Of a stretch of DNA of 63,301 nucleotides, positions 32,218 through 41,619 are shown piece by piece. The stretch comes from Amycolatopsis thailandensis (lineage in GTDB: Bacteria > Actinomycetota > Actinomycetes > Mycobacteriales > Pseudonocardiaceae): the NCBI RefSeq assembly GCF_002234405.1, contig NZ_NMQT01000007.1, positions 1 through 63,301 on the forward strand, in the 5' to 3' direction. The notes beneath the pieces are model-generated. The model was not told the origin of the DNA, did not search any database, and saw nothing but the letters and a program-made list of their open reading frames with translations. The translations under genes were made by a program, and so were the position numbers. The stretch's first letter is position 1; each line of letters begins with the position of its first letter.

Positions 32218-32411
32218 CGGCGTGCCCGGGCGGGCACGGGGCGGACGACGGCACCGAGCAGAGTGATCGCGATCCCCGCCGCGATCGGCGCACTCGTACC
32301 GGCGAAGGTCAGTGCCGTGGTCAATACGGTGAGAATGCTCAGGCAAACGATCTGACCGGCCGAAACGCAGCTTCGCCTCGGCCGCCGGGGCGGCAGGATT
32401 CCGTGACTCAT
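32214..32411 (-). CDS. Small membrane protein
   Basis: A 65-residue protein with a basic N-terminus (PPRRPRRS) and two hydrophobic segments (IVCLSILTVLTTALTFAG; IAAGIAITLLGAVV). It is the first gene of the XRE-PhoX operon. Unrecognised; it could be a sensor partner of the XRE protein. Confidence 0.65.
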   Translation of the reverse strand: MSHGILPPRRPRRSCVSAGQIVCLSILTVLTTALTFAGTSAPIAAGIAITLLGAVVRPVPARARR

Positions 32412-32469
32412 GACCTTGCCCTCTCAAGGCTCAGTGGCGGCCTCCGGATGGATGGCACGGAATGCACGT

Positions 32470-32484
32470 TATCAAATCGTGATA
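32470..32484. promoter_or_regulatory. TATCA-N5-TGATA palindrome
   Basis: TATCA-AATCG-TGATA about 60 bp upstream of the small membrane protein start, a likely operator for the XRE protein of this operon or part of its promoter. Confidence 0.45.
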
Positions 32485-32532
32485 GTGAGTTTAAGGAGGT
32501 TTAATGTCCGGGTTCGTCCGGGTTTCGACGAC

Positions 32533-32567
32533 GAAGGCCCCGGATCCTGGACGGATCCGGGGCCTTC
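32533..32567. terminator. lon terminator
   Basis: GAAGGCCCCGGATCC (32533-32547) pairs perfectly with GGATCCGGGGCCTTC (32553-32567), loop of 5, directly 3' of lon. Confidence 0.88.
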
Positions 32568-32579
32568 GGTCTCGCGCCG

Positions 32580-34982
32580 TTACGCCGCTTGGGCGACCGG
32601 AGCCGTCGCCGGGGCCAGCGCGAGGTCCAGCACTTCGCGGACGTTCGCCACGGCGTGGACATCCAGCTGTGCCAGCACTTCGGCCGGGACGTCGTCGAGG
32701 TCCGGCTCGTTGCGCTGCGGGATGATCACCGTCTTCATCCCGGCCCGGTGCGCGGCCAGCAGCTTCTGCTTGACCCCGCCGATCGGCAGCACGCGGCCGG
32801 TCAGCGACACCTCACCGGTCATCGCGACGTCCGATTTCACGACCCGGCCCGAAAGCAGGGACGCCAGCGCGGTCGTCATCGTGATGCCGGCGCTCGGCCC
32901 GTCCTTGGGCACCGCGCCCGCGGGGACGTGCACGTGGATGCCGCGGTCCTTCAGGTCGCCGACCGGGAGTTCCAGCTCCGCGCCGTGCGAGCGCAGGTAC
33001 GACAACGCGATCTGCACCGACTCCTTCATCACGTCGCCCAGCTGACCGGTCAGGGCCAGTCCGGTCGAGCCGGATTCCGGATCCGCCAGCGACGCCTCGA
33101 TGTAGAGGACGTCACCGCCGGCGCCGGTCACCGCGAGACCGGTCGCCACCCCCGGCGTCGACGTGCGCTGGGTCGACGCGGGCAGCGAGGACTCCGGCAG
33201 GTGCCGCGGGCGGCCGAGGTAGGTCTCGAGCCCGTCGGCGTCGATCGTCAGCGGCAGCTCGACCTCGTCGAGCGCGACCTTGGTCGCCACCTTCCGCAGC
33301 ACCTTCGCGATGGTCCGGTTCGCGTTGCGCACCCCGGCTTCCCGCGTGTACTCGGCGGCGATCCGGCTGAACGCGCCGTCGGTCAGCGTGACGTCGTCCT
33401 TGCCGAGGCCCGCCCGGTCCAGCTCGCGGGGGAGCAGGTGGTCGCGGGCGATGGTGACCTTCTCGTGCTCGGTGTAGCCGTCGAGGGTGACCAGCTCCAT
33501 CCGGTCCAGCAGCGGGCCCGGGATGGTTTCGAGCGCGTTCGCCGTCGCGAGGAACACGACGTCGGACAGGTCCAGCTCGACCTCGAGGTAGTGGTCGCGG
33601 AACGTGTGGTTCTGCTCCGGGTCCAGCACCTCCAGCAGCGCGGCCGTCGGATCGCCCCGGTAGTCGGCGCCGACCTTGTCGATCTCGTCGAGCAGCACGA
33701 CTGGGTTCATCGAGCCCGCTTCCTTGATGGCGCGGACGATCCGGCCGGGCAGCGCGCCGACGTAGGTGCGGCGGTGACCGCGGATCTCGGCCTCGTCGCG
33801 GATGCCGCCGAGCGCGACGCGGACGAACTTGCGCCCCATCGCCTTCGCCACGGACTCGCCGAGCGAGGTCTTGCCGACCCCGGGAGGGCCGGCGAGCGCG
33901 AGCACCGCGCCCGAACGGCGTCCGCCGACCGGACCCAGACCCGATTCGGCGCGGCGCTTGCGGACGGCCAGGTACTCGATGATGCGTTCCTTCACGTCGT
34001 CGAGACCGGCGTGATCGGCGTCGAGGATGTCGCGCGCGGCCGCGATGTCGTGGACGTCGGTGGTGCGCTCGTTCCACGGCAGTTCGAGGACGGTGTCCAG
34101 CCACGTGCGGATCCAGCCGCCCTCGGGGGACTGGTCCGACGTCCGCTCCAGTTTGTCCACTTCGGACAGTGCGGCCTTCTTGACCGCGTCCGGCAGTTCC
34201 GCGGCCTCGACGCGGGCACGGTAGTCGTCGTCGTTGGCGGTGCCGTCGAGTTCGCCCAGCTCCTTGCGGATGGCTTCGAGCTGGCGGCGCAGCAGGAACT
34301 CCTTCTGCTGCTTCTCCATGCCCTCCTGGACGTCCTTGCGGATCGTGTCGGTGACCTCGAGCTCGGCCAGCTGCTCGCGGCTCCATTCGAGGGCCTTTTC
34401 GAGCCGTGCCGAAACGTCGAGCGCGGAGAGCAGTTCGAGCTTCTGCTCGGTGTTCAGGTACGACGAGTTGCCCGCGAGGTCGGCGAGCGCGGACGGATCC
34501 TCGACCTCCTGGACGGCGTCGATCATCTGCCAGCCGCCGCGCTGCTGGAGGATCGCGAGGACGACGCTCTTGTACTCGGACGCGAGCTTCGCGGAGTCGT
34601 CGTCGGTGGTCTCGGTGGCGACCTCGGCGTGGACCCAGCGGGCGGCGCCGGGACCGTCGGCGATGCGGCCGACGACGGCGCGGCGGGTGCCGCGCAGCAG
34701 CACCGCGGTCTTGCCGCCGGGCACGCGCCCGATGCGCTCGACGGTGGCGATGGTGCCGAGCTCGGCGTACTCGCCGTGGACGCGGGGGACGATCAGCACC
34801 TCGGCCTTGGTGGCGGCGCCGGACCGGATCCCCGGGAAAGAAGCCTGGGCAGGCGTGTTGGCCTGGGCGGACTCCACCGCGGCGCGCGTCTCCGTGTCGG
34901 CGAGGTCGAGCGGGACGATCATGCCCGGCAGCACGACGTCGTCATCGAGCGGGAGGACGGGCAGGAGGCGGTTGTCGGTCAT
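32580..34982 (-). CDS. lon: ATP-dependent Lon protease
   Basis: An 800-residue Lon. The N-terminal substrate-binding domain begins [20 protein letters not shown]; the AAA+ module has Walker A GPPGVGKT and Walker [10 protein letters not shown]; the protease domain has the Ser/Lys dyad, S697 in KDGPSAGI and the Lys in [10 protein letters not shown]. It degrades damaged and regulatory proteins in the cytosol. The length is usual. The promoter region carries a HAIR-like box (35002-35020), suggesting HspR heat-shock repression. Confidence 0.98.
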   Translation of the reverse strand: MTDNRLLPVLPLDDDVVLPGMIVPLDLADTETRAAVESAQANTPAQASFPGIRSGAATKAEVLIVPRVHGEYAELGTIATVERIGRVPGGKTAVLLRGTRRAVVGRIADGPGAARWVHAEVATETTDDDSAKLASEYKSVVLAILQQRGGWQMIDAVQEVEDPSALADLAGNSSYLNTEQKLELLSALDVSARLEKALEWSREQLAELEVTDTIRKDVQEGMEKQQKEFLLRRQLEAIRKELGELDGTANDDDYRARVEAAELPDAVKKAALSEVDKLERTSDQSPEGGWIRTWLDTVLELPWNERTTDVHDIAAARDILDADHAGLDDVKERIIEYLAVRKRRAESGLGPVGGRRSGAVLALAGPPGVGKTSLGESVAKAMGRKFVRVALGGIRDEAEIRGHRRTYVGALPGRIVRAIKEAGSMNPVVLLDEIDKVGADYRGDPTAALLEVLDPEQNHTFRDHYLEVELDLSDVVFLATANALETIPGPLLDRMELVTLDGYTEHEKVTIARDHLLPRELDRAGLGKDDVTLTDGAFSRIAAEYTREAGVRNANRTIAKVLRKVATKVALDEVELPLTIDADGLETYLGRPRHLPESSLPASTQRTSTPGVATGLAVTGAGGDVLYIEASLADPESGSTGLALTGQLGDVMKESVQIALSYLRSHGAELELPVGDLKDRGIHVHVPAGAVPKDGPSAGITMTTALASLLSGRVVKSDVAMTGEVSLTGRVLPIGGVKQKLLAAHRAGMKTVIIPQRNEPDLDDVPAEVLAQLDVHAVANVREVLDLALAPATAPVAQAA

Positions 34983-35001
34983 CTGTGCACTCCTCGGTTA
35001 G

Positions 35002-35020
35002 TTGAGTCTGCCTAGCTCAA
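35002..35020. promoter_or_regulatory. HAIR-like operator (HspR) upstream of lon
   Basis: TTGAGT-CTGCCTA-GCTCAA matches the HspR-associated inverted repeat (TTGAGT-N7-ACTCAA) at all but one position, 20 bp upstream of the lon start. HspR control of lon is known in Streptomyces. Confidence 0.75.
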
Positions 35021-35102
35021 CTCTCCGATCGACCCGTTTGTTTCCTTCTCGCGTTCGCCGTCAGCGATCACCCACCCCTCGGACCTCCGCACCCCAACGC
35101 GT

Positions 35103-35124
35103 CGCGTTTAGCGGGCTAAACGCG
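35103..35124. repeat. Intergenic palindromic repeat, copy 1
   Basis: CGCGTTTAGC-GG-GCTAAACGCG, a near-perfect palindrome between lon and the methyltransferase gene. Member of a family with copies at 48896-49031, 49952-49976, 51321-51460 and 63215-63294. Confidence 0.85.
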
Positions 35125-35149
35125 ACGCGACGGGCCTAGACGTCGGATG

Positions 35150-35998
35150 TCAGGGGTGGGTGGCGACACCGCACCAGGCGAACGGCCGGGCGCCTTCCTC
35201 GTCCCGCCGCAGCTCCCGCGTCGGCCGCCACTCGGGCAGATGGACGAGCCCGGGCTCCATCAGCGGCCAGTCCCCGAAGAGCGGCTCGATCTCTTCGCGG
35301 TCCCGCATCCACACCGGGTTGCTCGTCTTCCGGTACTGCTCGACCATCCAGCCGAGCCCGTCCGCGTCCGGACCGGTCTGGCCGCCGAAGCTCATATGCG
35401 AAAGCCCCAGCCAGCTGCCCGGCGCCAGCGCGTTCCGATAGGTCGCGACCAGCGCGGGCGGATCGTCGTGCGGACCGGCGAAATGCAGGACGGCCATCAT
35501 CATCAGGCAGACGGGCTGCTCGAAATCGATCAACCGCCGCGTCTCCGGATGCCGCAGGACGTCTTTCGGCCGCCGCATGTCGGCCTGGACGATCCCGGCC
35601 CAGTCGGTCGCCTCGTGCCGTTCGAGGATCAGCTCCGCGTGCGCGACCGCCACCGGCTCGTAGTCGACGTACACGACCTTCGCCTCATCGCCCGGCTCCA
35701 GCTCTTCCCGGACGATCTCGTGCACGTTCCCGGCGGTCGGGACGCCGGAACCCAGATCGACGAACTGCCGGATCCCGGCTTCGAGCGCCGCGCGCACGAC
35801 GCGGTTCATGAACTCGCGGTTGTGCTGCGCGCCCGGCTTCACCCACCGCCACTGCCGCTCCAGCCGCCGGGCGAACTCACGGTCCACGGCCCAGTTGTGG
35901 GTCCCGCCGAGAAACCAGTCGTAGATCCTCGCCGCGGACGGCTTTTCGGTGTCGACCCCGGTCGGCGCCACCGGGGCCGCGTCATCGTCACTGGTCAC
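35150..35998 (-). CDS. SAM-dependent methyltransferase (SCO-type, DUF574)
   Basis: A 282-residue protein from GTG 35998 (AGGGGG upstream). Family features: PSAARIYDWFLGGTHNWAVD, the SAM-binding FVDLGSGVPTAGNVHE, YVDYEPVAVAHAELIL, VCLMMMAVLHF and LGLSHMSFGG. These proteins are abundant in Streptomyces and Amycolatopsis and have unknown methyl acceptors. Single gene. Confidence 0.92.
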   Translation of the reverse strand: MTSDDDAAPVAPTGVDTEKPSAARIYDWFLGGTHNWAVDREFARRLERQWRWVKPGAQHNREFMNRVVRAALEAGIRQFVDLGSGVPTAGNVHEIVREELEPGDEAKVVYVDYEPVAVAHAELILERHEATDWAGIVQADMRRPKDVLRHPETRRLIDFEQPVCLMMMAVLHFAGPHDDPPALVATYRNALAPGSWLGLSHMSFGGQTGPDADGLGWMVEQYRKTSNPVWMRDREEIEPLFGDWPLMEPGLVHLPEWRPTRELRRDEEGARPFAWCGVATHP

Positions 35999-36036
35999 AG
36001 AAACCCCCTGCTCTCCTGGAAAAGAGCCTATCGGGA

Positions 36037-36975
36037 TCAGTACACCGCCGGTCGCCGCTGCCAGTAGGTCCAGAGCGGCCGATAGCCCTGCGCGTACCAG
36101 AACGGCGTCGACCGCGGATTGGCCAGCGCGTGGTGCAGCAGCACGGCTTCGGTCCCGCATTCGTCGAAGATCTGGTGCGCGTGCGCGGCGAGCGCCGACC
36201 CCACGCCGCTCGACCGCGCCGGTTCGGCCACCGCCAGCGACGACAGGTACCCGACCTTCTCGGCCGCGACCCGGCCGCCGATCCACGACGTCTCGCCGGG
36301 GAACTGCACCCGCACCATGCCCAGCGGGCGCCCGTACAGCTCGGCGATCCACAACGTCGGGTTTTCCCGCTTGAGCTCTTTCGACAGGTCCGCGGTGATC
36401 GCTTCCTCCGCGCCCTCGCGCAAAGTGACAGAACCGAACTGCGCGTCATAACGCTGCAATTCCAGCTCGAGTCCGACGGCGGTTTCCAGATCATCCGCTT
36501 CGGCGGGCCGGATGTGCACTCCGGGAGTGGCGGGCGGCCCCGTCACGGCGAGCCGGTCGGCCGGGCGGACCGCGATCACCAGCACCGGCGCGAATCCGCG
36601 GCGCAGCAATTCGGCCGAGCCGGGAGAATCCCGGCTGGGCCGTACCACGGTCGCCGCCGTTTCGACATCACCGGGTGGGGCGACCGCCTTCAGATGTTCA
36701 TCCCATCGGGTGAGTAATGCGTCAAGGGCCGCTTCCGGGCGAGGTCCGGTGAGCCGGGCTTCGAGCCGATGTTCGACGAGCGCCCGCCACGGAGAGTCAA
36801 CAGAATCGGGGCCCGCTTCGGTTCGTACCGACAATCCGGCGGCGGCCGAGTCGCCCGCTGTCGCGGAGAGTGACACGGAGCCCTCGACAGGCTCCAGTGC
36901 AGGCATTTCGGGGAGCAGGGCGTCCACGGTGGCGAGCCGCTCGGCGTGCCCGGCGGCGATGGCGTGGCTATTCAT
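36037..36975 (-). CDS. GNAT-family N-acetyltransferase
   Basis: A 312-residue protein from ATG 36975. The C-terminal 150 residues are a GNAT domain (IRPAEADDLETAVGLELELQ, LGMVRVQFPGE, VGYLSSLAVAEPARSSGVGSALAAHAHQ with the acetyl-CoA loop, FWYAQGYRPLW). The N-terminal 160 residues resemble a diverged second GNAT fold, so it may be a two-domain acetyltransferase. Substrate unknown. Confidence 0.88.
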   Translation of the reverse strand: MNSHAIAAGHAERLATVDALLPEMPALEPVEGSVSLSATAGDSAAAGLSVRTEAGPDSVDSPWRALVEHRLEARLTGPRPEAALDALLTRWDEHLKAVAPPGDVETAATVVRPSRDSPGSAELLRRGFAPVLVIAVRPADRLAVTGPPATPGVHIRPAEADDLETAVGLELELQRYDAQFGSVTLREGAEEAITADLSKELKRENPTLWIAELYGRPLGMVRVQFPGETSWIGGRVAAEKVGYLSSLAVAEPARSSGVGSALAAHAHQIFDECGTEAVLLHHALANPRSTPFWYAQGYRPLWTYWQRRPAVY

Positions 36976-37255
36976 AGGACTATTCAAGCCCCTACTGACG
37001 GGTCCGACGGGAACTTCACGAGATTGGCTCGACCGTGGCGCCAGGTGACTTCCGGTAGTCGGCGGGAACGCGAATATCGCTCCCATTTCACCCCTTGGTC
37101 CACGCAGGTCAGCGCGACGCGCCCATTGTTAACCCTGGGGTGATCTCATACTGTCTCGAATGGGACTTGGGTACGCCCTCCGGGGTACTGTATTGCCCTC
37201 GTCCCCGAGGTCGCGGTAGGACAGGACCGGTTGGGCAGCCGGGAAGGAAGGTCGG

Positions 37256-39871
37256 ATGCCGGACACGAACGGCAGGCCCGCGAGCGCCGCACAGACGGCG
37301 GCGGGCAAGGGAGGCGCCGTTACGGAGGCTCGTACCGACGAGCGACGGTTCCGCGTCTACACCTTCGCGGTACTCACCATGGGCATCGCCGCCGCGGCCG
37401 CGGTCAGCCTGTGGCTGGACTTCGAGGCCTCGGACGATCTGCTCTGGATCGGGCCGATCCTCGCGCTCGCGTTCCTGCTCGCCGAACAGCTCGGGATCAA
37501 CGTCGACGTCCGCAGCGGCATCTCGTGGACGATCTCGTTCACCGAGATCCCGCTGGTCATCGGATTCTTCGTCGCTCCTTTCGAAGTCGTCCTCGCCGCG
37601 CATCTCGCGGCGGGCATCGGAACCCTGCTGGCGCGCAAGGTCGCGGGCCGGGTCCTCTACAACGCCGGCGCCTTCCTGCTGGAGATCACCGGCGCGTTCG
37701 CCGTGGCGGGACTGGTGAAACAGGCCTCCGGCGCCCACGACATGACCTGGATCGCCGCGCTGGCAGGCACTTTGACCGCGCCGCTGGTCAGCACGCTGCT
37801 CGCGCTCGCCGCCGTCCGCGTGCTGCGCCGCCGCATGCGGGTCAGCACCGCGATCCGGCTGACCGGCCGCATCCTCGTCGTCGGCTTCGTCAACGCCTCG
37901 GTCGGTCTTTCCGGTTATTTGGTCATTTCCGGTACGCCGAAGGCCTGGCCGCTCGTGCTGGCCGTGTTCCTCGGGCTCACCGCGTTGTACTGGGCGTACT
38001 CCGACCTGCTCCGCGAGCAGCGCGACATGGAAGCCCTGTCCGACGTCAGCCTGATGGTCGCGCGATCCGGCCAGCAGGCCGCCGCGCGACCCGCCGGGCG
38101 CGCCGACGAACTCGTCGGCGGTGTGGACGTCCGCGAGTGGGCGACCATCGCCGAACGCGTCAAAGACCAGCTCGCGGCCGGCCGTGTCGTGCTCAGGCTG
38201 CGACTGGAACCCAAGGACACCATGCGGATGGTCGTCGCGGGTGACGAACTGCCGCCCGTCGACCCGGCCGCCGACGACCCGCTGCTGCGTCTGCCCGGCG
38301 CGCACGTCCGGCATTTCCGGATCACCGAAGCCAATCCCGACGTCCGCTCCGCCTTGCTCGACCGCGGCGCGCAGGAGGCGCTGGTCGTCCCGCTGCGGAG
38401 CGCGAACCAGCTCCTCGGCGTCGTCGAAGCGCACGACAGGCTGTCCCGCTGGCGTGGTTTCGGCAAGTACGACATCCAGCTGCTCGGCACCATGGCCAGC
38501 CATCTCGCGACGTCGCTGGACAACCGGCGCCTGCTCGCGACCCTGCGCCACGACGCCTACCACGACCCGCTGACCGGCCTGCTCAACCGGCCGGGCTTCC
38601 GCCAGGTCGCCAAGGAACCGCTGCGGGAACAGGTCGACGCGGTCGTGCTGAGGGTCGACCTGGACGTCTTCTCCACCGTCAGCGACGCCCTCGGGTACGT
38701 GTGGGCCGACCGGATGGTGATCGCCGCCGGACGGCGGATCCGCGACGCGCTCGGCCCCGACGTCCCGCTCGCCAGGCTCGAAGGCGCGTCCTTCGCGGCG
38801 CTTCTCGTCGGCTGCGCGCCGGAGCGCGCCCAGGCCGCCGCGGAACTGCTTCGCGCGGAGCTCGTCGCCCCGTACCCGGTGGACCGGCTCTCCGTCGAAG
38901 CCAACGCGATGATCGGTTACGCCACGTCGTCGGCGGAGGACGACGAGCAGGTCGACGTCGACGGGCTCCTGCAACGCGCCGACGTCGCCGTCCGGGCGAC
39001 CAAGGGCGGCGAAGAGGTCCGCGGCTACATGGCCAGCATGGGCCAGATCTTCATGCGCCGGTTCCAGATGGTCACGCAGTTCCGGCAGTCGCTGGAAGAA
39101 GGCCAGCTGAGCGTCCACTACCAGCCGAAGATCACTTTGCCGAACCGGCAGATCCAGGGGGTCGAGGCACTCGTGCGCTGGGTGCATCCGGAGTTCGGCA
39201 GGCTCGGGCCGGACGAGTTCGTCCCGGCGATCGAAGCCGCCGGCCTCATCGGCGTCCTGACGTCCTTCGTGCTCGAAGAGTCGTTGAAGCGCGTCCGGAA
39301 GTGGCTCGACGAAGGCTTGCGCATCTCGGCGGCGGTGAACCTGTCGGTGCGCAACCTGGCCGACGAGGACTTCCCGACGAAGGTCGCGCGCGAACTCGAC
39401 CGCTTCGGCATCCCGCCCGAACTGCTCACCTTCGAGCTGACCGAATCCGGTGTGATGTCCGACCCGCAGAAGGCGCTGCCGATCCTGCGGGAGCTGCACT
39501 CGCTGGGCATCGTGCTCGCCGTCGACGACTTCGGCACCGGCTACTCGTCGCTGGCCTACCTGCGGCAGCTCCCGGTCGACCAGGTCAAGATCGACAAGAG
39601 CTTCGTCCTCGGGATGGGCACGGACCTCGGCGACCTCGCCGTCGTGCGGTCCATCGTCGAACTGGGCCACTCGCTCGGCCTCACGGTCGTGGCGGAGGGG
39701 GTCGAGGAAGACGTCGCGCGGGATCAGCTCGAAGCGATGGGCTGTGACGTGGCTCAGGGCTACCTCATCTCGCGGCCGCTGCCGGAGGACCGCCTGGAGG
39801 CTTGGCTCCAGGCCCGCACAGCGCGTTCGCCGGGACGACACTCCGAGACCGTCTTGACCCTGCTGACCTGA
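37256..39871 (+). CDS. Membrane GAF-GGDEF-EAL protein, probable c-di-GMP phosphodiesterase
   Basis: An 871-residue protein. Residues 30-250 carry about eight hydrophobic helices (a MASE-like sensor); 290-430 resemble a GAF domain; 430-560 a GGDEF domain whose active-site motif is degenerate (EGASF at about 509-513 instead of GGDEF); 600-855 an EAL domain with all key motifs intact: EALVRW (E637), NLSVRNL, ELTESGVM, DDFGTGYSSLAYL (D757-D758), K in VKIDKSF, and VAEGVE. It should hydrolyse c-di-GMP, with the GGDEF part perhaps binding GTP as an activator. Single gene. Confidence 0.93.
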   Translation: MPDTNGRPASAAQTAAGKGGAVTEARTDERRFRVYTFAVLTMGIAAAAAVSLWLDFEASDDLLWIGPILALAFLLAEQLGINVDVRSGISWTISFTEIPLVIGFFVAPFEVVLAAHLAAGIGTLLARKVAGRVLYNAGAFLLEITGAFAVAGLVKQASGAHDMTWIAALAGTLTAPLVSTLLALAAVRVLRRRMRVSTAIRLTGRILVVGFVNASVGLSGYLVISGTPKAWPLVLAVFLGLTALYWAYSDLLREQRDMEALSDVSLMVARSGQQAAARPAGRADELVGGVDVREWATIAERVKDQLAAGRVVLRLRLEPKDTMRMVVAGDELPPVDPAADDPLLRLPGAHVRHFRITEANPDVRSALLDRGAQEALVVPLRSANQLLGVVEAHDRLSRWRGFGKYDIQLLGTMASHLATSLDNRRLLATLRHDAYHDPLTGLLNRPGFRQVAKEPLREQVDAVVLRVDLDVFSTVSDALGYVWADRMVIAAGRRIRDALGPDVPLARLEGASFAALLVGCAPERAQAAAELLRAELVAPYPVDRLSVEANAMIGYATSSAEDDEQVDVDGLLQRADVAVRATKGGEEVRGYMASMGQIFMRRFQMVTQFRQSLEEGQLSVHYQPKITLPNRQIQGVEALVRWVHPEFGRLGPDEFVPAIEAAGLIGVLTSFVLEESLKRVRKWLDEGLRISAAVNLSVRNLADEDFPTKVARELDRFGIPPELLTFELTESGVMSDPQKALPILRELHSLGIVLAVDDFGTGYSSLAYLRQLPVDQVKIDKSFVLGMGTDLGDLAVVRSIVELGHSLGLTVVAEGVEEDVARDQLEAMGCDVAQGYLISRPLPEDRLEAWLQARTARSPGRHSETVLTLLT

Positions 39872-39950
39872 GGTTTTGCGGTAACGTACCCCCCTGTTTC
39901 AGGCCTCGGCGAGGACTTGCTAATCTTTCCAAGTCCTCGCGAGAGGCAAG

Positions 39951-40023
39951 GCCCCTTTAGCTCAGTCGGCAGAGCGTTTCCATGGTAAGGAAAAGGTCTA
40001 CGGTTCGATTCCGTAAAGGGGCT
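39951..40023 (+). tRNA. tRNA-Thr (GGT)
   Basis: Acceptor GCCCCTT / AAGGGGC, anticodon loop ATGGTAA with anticodon GGT, T-arm ACGG-TTCGATT-CCGT. First of the tRNA-Thr/tRNA-Met/rpmG cluster conserved in Actinobacteria. Confidence 0.96.
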
Positions 40024-40072
40024 CGCGACCTCAGCCGCGTCACGCAAGCGTGTCGCGGCCAGGTTCATGTAA

Positions 40073-40145
40073 GGCGGTGTAGCTCAGCTGGCAGAGCAAG
40101 CGGCTCATAATCGCTGTGTCGCCGGTTCAAGTCCGGCCACCGCTA
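40073..40145 (+). tRNA. tRNA-Met (CAT), elongator
   Basis: Acceptor GGCGGTG with CACCGCT (one G-T pair), anticodon loop CTCATAA with CAT, T-arm CCGG-TTCAAGT-CCGG. The elongator-type D-arm and position next to rpmG support Met rather than Ile2. Confidence 0.93.
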
Positions 40146-40190
40146 CGCGGTAATCCTGGGTATCCCAGGCCTAGTAGAGAAGGAAATGCT

Positions 40191-40355
40191 GTGGCTGCCA
40201 CTGACGTGCGACCGAAGATCACGCTCGCGTGTGAGGAGTGCAAGCACCGCAACTACATCACCAAGAAGAACCGGCGCAACAACCCGGATCGCCTGGAGAT
40301 GAAGAAGTTCTGCCCGAACTGCGGTACGCACCGGACTCACAAAGAGACCCGCTGA
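40191..40355 (+). CDS. rpmG: 50S ribosomal protein L33
   Basis: A 54-residue L33 of the zinc-binding type: CEEC near residue 14 and CPNC near residue 42 form the ribbon; [21 protein letters not shown] is diagnostic. Start GTG 40191 with AGAAGGA upstream. Part of the large ribosomal subunit, near the E site. Confidence 0.97.
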   Translation: MAATDVRPKITLACEECKHRNYITKKNRRNNPDRLEMKKFCPNCGTHRTHKETR

Positions 40356-40456
40356 GCGTTCAGCGTTCTCCAAGCGCGGTTCTACCTGTCTCACCCGAAG
40401 CCGTCCTGGTCACCAGGGCGGCTTCGGGTCTTTTCCGGGTTCGGTAGCCTGCTCGG

Positions 40457-40906
40457 GTGGCCTTGGACCAGTCGTTCACCGGGCGGGCGTACCCGCCGAC
40501 CAGTACCTATGAAGTGAGTCGCGAGAAGATCCGGGAGTTCGCCGACGCGCTCGGCGACACGAACCCGCTCTACCGCGACACCGAAGCGGCGAAGGCGGCC
40601 GGCTACCCCGACGTCATCGCGCCGCCGACGTTCCTCACGATCATCAACCTCGCCTCGATCAACGCGATCGTCTCCGACCCGGAGCTGGGTCTCGACTATT
40701 CGCGGATGGTCCACGGCGACCAGCGGTTCACCTACACGCGGCCGGTGCACGCGGGCGACGTCCTGTCGCTCACCACGTACATCGACAACATCATGACCCG
40801 CGCCGGGAACGACTTCATCAACCTGCGCGCCGAGATCTCCGGCGCCGACGGCGGCCTGATCGCCACCACGTACGCGCAGCTCGTGGTTCGAGGGGAGGGC
40901 GCGTGA
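40457..40906 (+). CDS. hadA: (3R)-hydroxyacyl-ACP dehydratase subunit HadA-like
   Basis: A 149-residue hot-dog protein (MaoC-like N-terminal type): KIREFADALGDTNPLYRD, APPTFLTIINL, VHGDQRFTYTRPVHAGDVL. In mycobacteria HadA is the substrate-binding partner of HadB in fatty-acid synthase II. The GTG start at 40457 and the 4-bp overlap with hadB are as in other Actinobacteria. Amycolatopsis lacks mycolic acids, so the role here is probably general acyl dehydration. Confidence 0.92.
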   Translation: MALDQSFTGRAYPPTSTYEVSREKIREFADALGDTNPLYRDTEAAKAAGYPDVIAPPTFLTIINLASINAIVSDPELGLDYSRMVHGDQRFTYTRPVHAGDVLSLTTYIDNIMTRAGNDFINLRAEISGADGGLIATTYAQLVVRGEGA

Positions 40907-41307
40907 GCACGTTCACCGCCGGGGAAGAACTGGCCCCGCTGACCGTCGAGATCACCAGGGACCAGCTGGTGCGCTACGCCGGTGCTTCGCTGGACTTCAA
41001 CCCCATTCACTGGAACGAGGCCTTCGCCAAGGAGGTCGGCCTTCCGGACGTCATCGCGCACGGCATGCTGACCATGGCGCTGGGGTCGAGGCTCGTCACG
41101 GACTGGCTCGGCGACCCGGGCCGCCTCGTCGACTATTTCGCGCGCTTCACGCGCCCCGTGGTCGTGCCGAACGACGGCGCCGCGACGATCGAGTTCACCG
41201 GGAAGGTCGCCGTGGTCAACGACGACGGCACCGCGCGGGTGGACATCACCGCCAAGTTCGAGGGCAAGGCGGTCCTCGGAAAGGCGCAAGCGGTCGTCCG
41301 CGCCTGA
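40903..41307 (+). CDS. hadB: (3R)-hydroxyacyl-ACP dehydratase subunit HadB-like
   Basis: A 134-residue MaoC-type hydratase/dehydratase with the catalytic Asp-His motif in LDFNPIHWNEAFA and IAHGMLTMALGSRLV. It supplies the active site in the HadAB heterodimer. No hadC follows. Downstream is a palindromic terminator (41313-41341). Confidence 0.93.
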   Translation: MSTFTAGEELAPLTVEITRDQLVRYAGASLDFNPIHWNEAFAKEVGLPDVIAHGMLTMALGSRLVTDWLGDPGRLVDYFARFTRPVVVPNDGAATIEFTGKVAVVNDDGTARVDITAKFEGKAVLGKAQAVVRA

Positions 41308-41312
41308 CCCCA

Positions 41313-41562
41313 AAGCGATAGCAAGGGACCCTTGCTATCGCCTCTCTCAACGTTGAGATAGGTGATAGCGAAGGTCCCTTGCTCTCTTTCCGCAGGTCAG
41401 CGGGGCCTGGAGAACCCGGGTCGGCTCGCGAAGCCGACTGTGTGGATTTTGGTGCGTCAGATGACCAGAAATCCACACAGTGCGCCCGGCCGGTCCAGTC
41501 ACGCGGGCTGGATGGACAGGTGTGTGGAGATGGAGACGTTCAGTGTCCCTATTTCCACACAC
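41313..41562. repeat. Hairpin-rich gap between hadB and the GDSL hydrolase gene
   Basis: The 312-bp gap has no gene but several structures: GCGATAGCAAGG (41314) with CCTTGCTATCGC, loop 2-3, the hadB terminator; a degenerate second copy (GATAGCGAAGGTCCCTTGC, 41362-41380); CTGTGTGGATTT (41438-41449) with AAATCCACACAG (41469-41480); and GTGTGTGGA (41520-41528) with TCCACACAC (41554-41562). Confidence 0.8.
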
Positions 41563-41619
41563 CCCTCGCCGGGGATACCGCCGCAACCCAAGCCGCGACC
41601 CGACACGTCGCTTCGCGCC

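Noticed and set aside
32504..32725. Rightward frame with a perfect AAGGAGG site at 32490-32498
   Set aside because: It reads through the lon terminator and antisense to the lon 3' end, with an Arg/Pro-rich nonsense product; the Shine-Dalgarno match is probably chance, though it is striking.
32589..35015. 808-codon open frame antisense to lon
   Set aside because: Mirror frame of a highly conserved gene; repetitive composition, no recognisable domain.
37109..39841. 910-codon open frame antisense to the GGDEF/EAL gene
   Set aside because: GC-rich codon bias opens the opposite frame; the product is low-complexity Arg/Asp/Gly-rich with no domain, while the plus-strand product has clear catalytic motifs.
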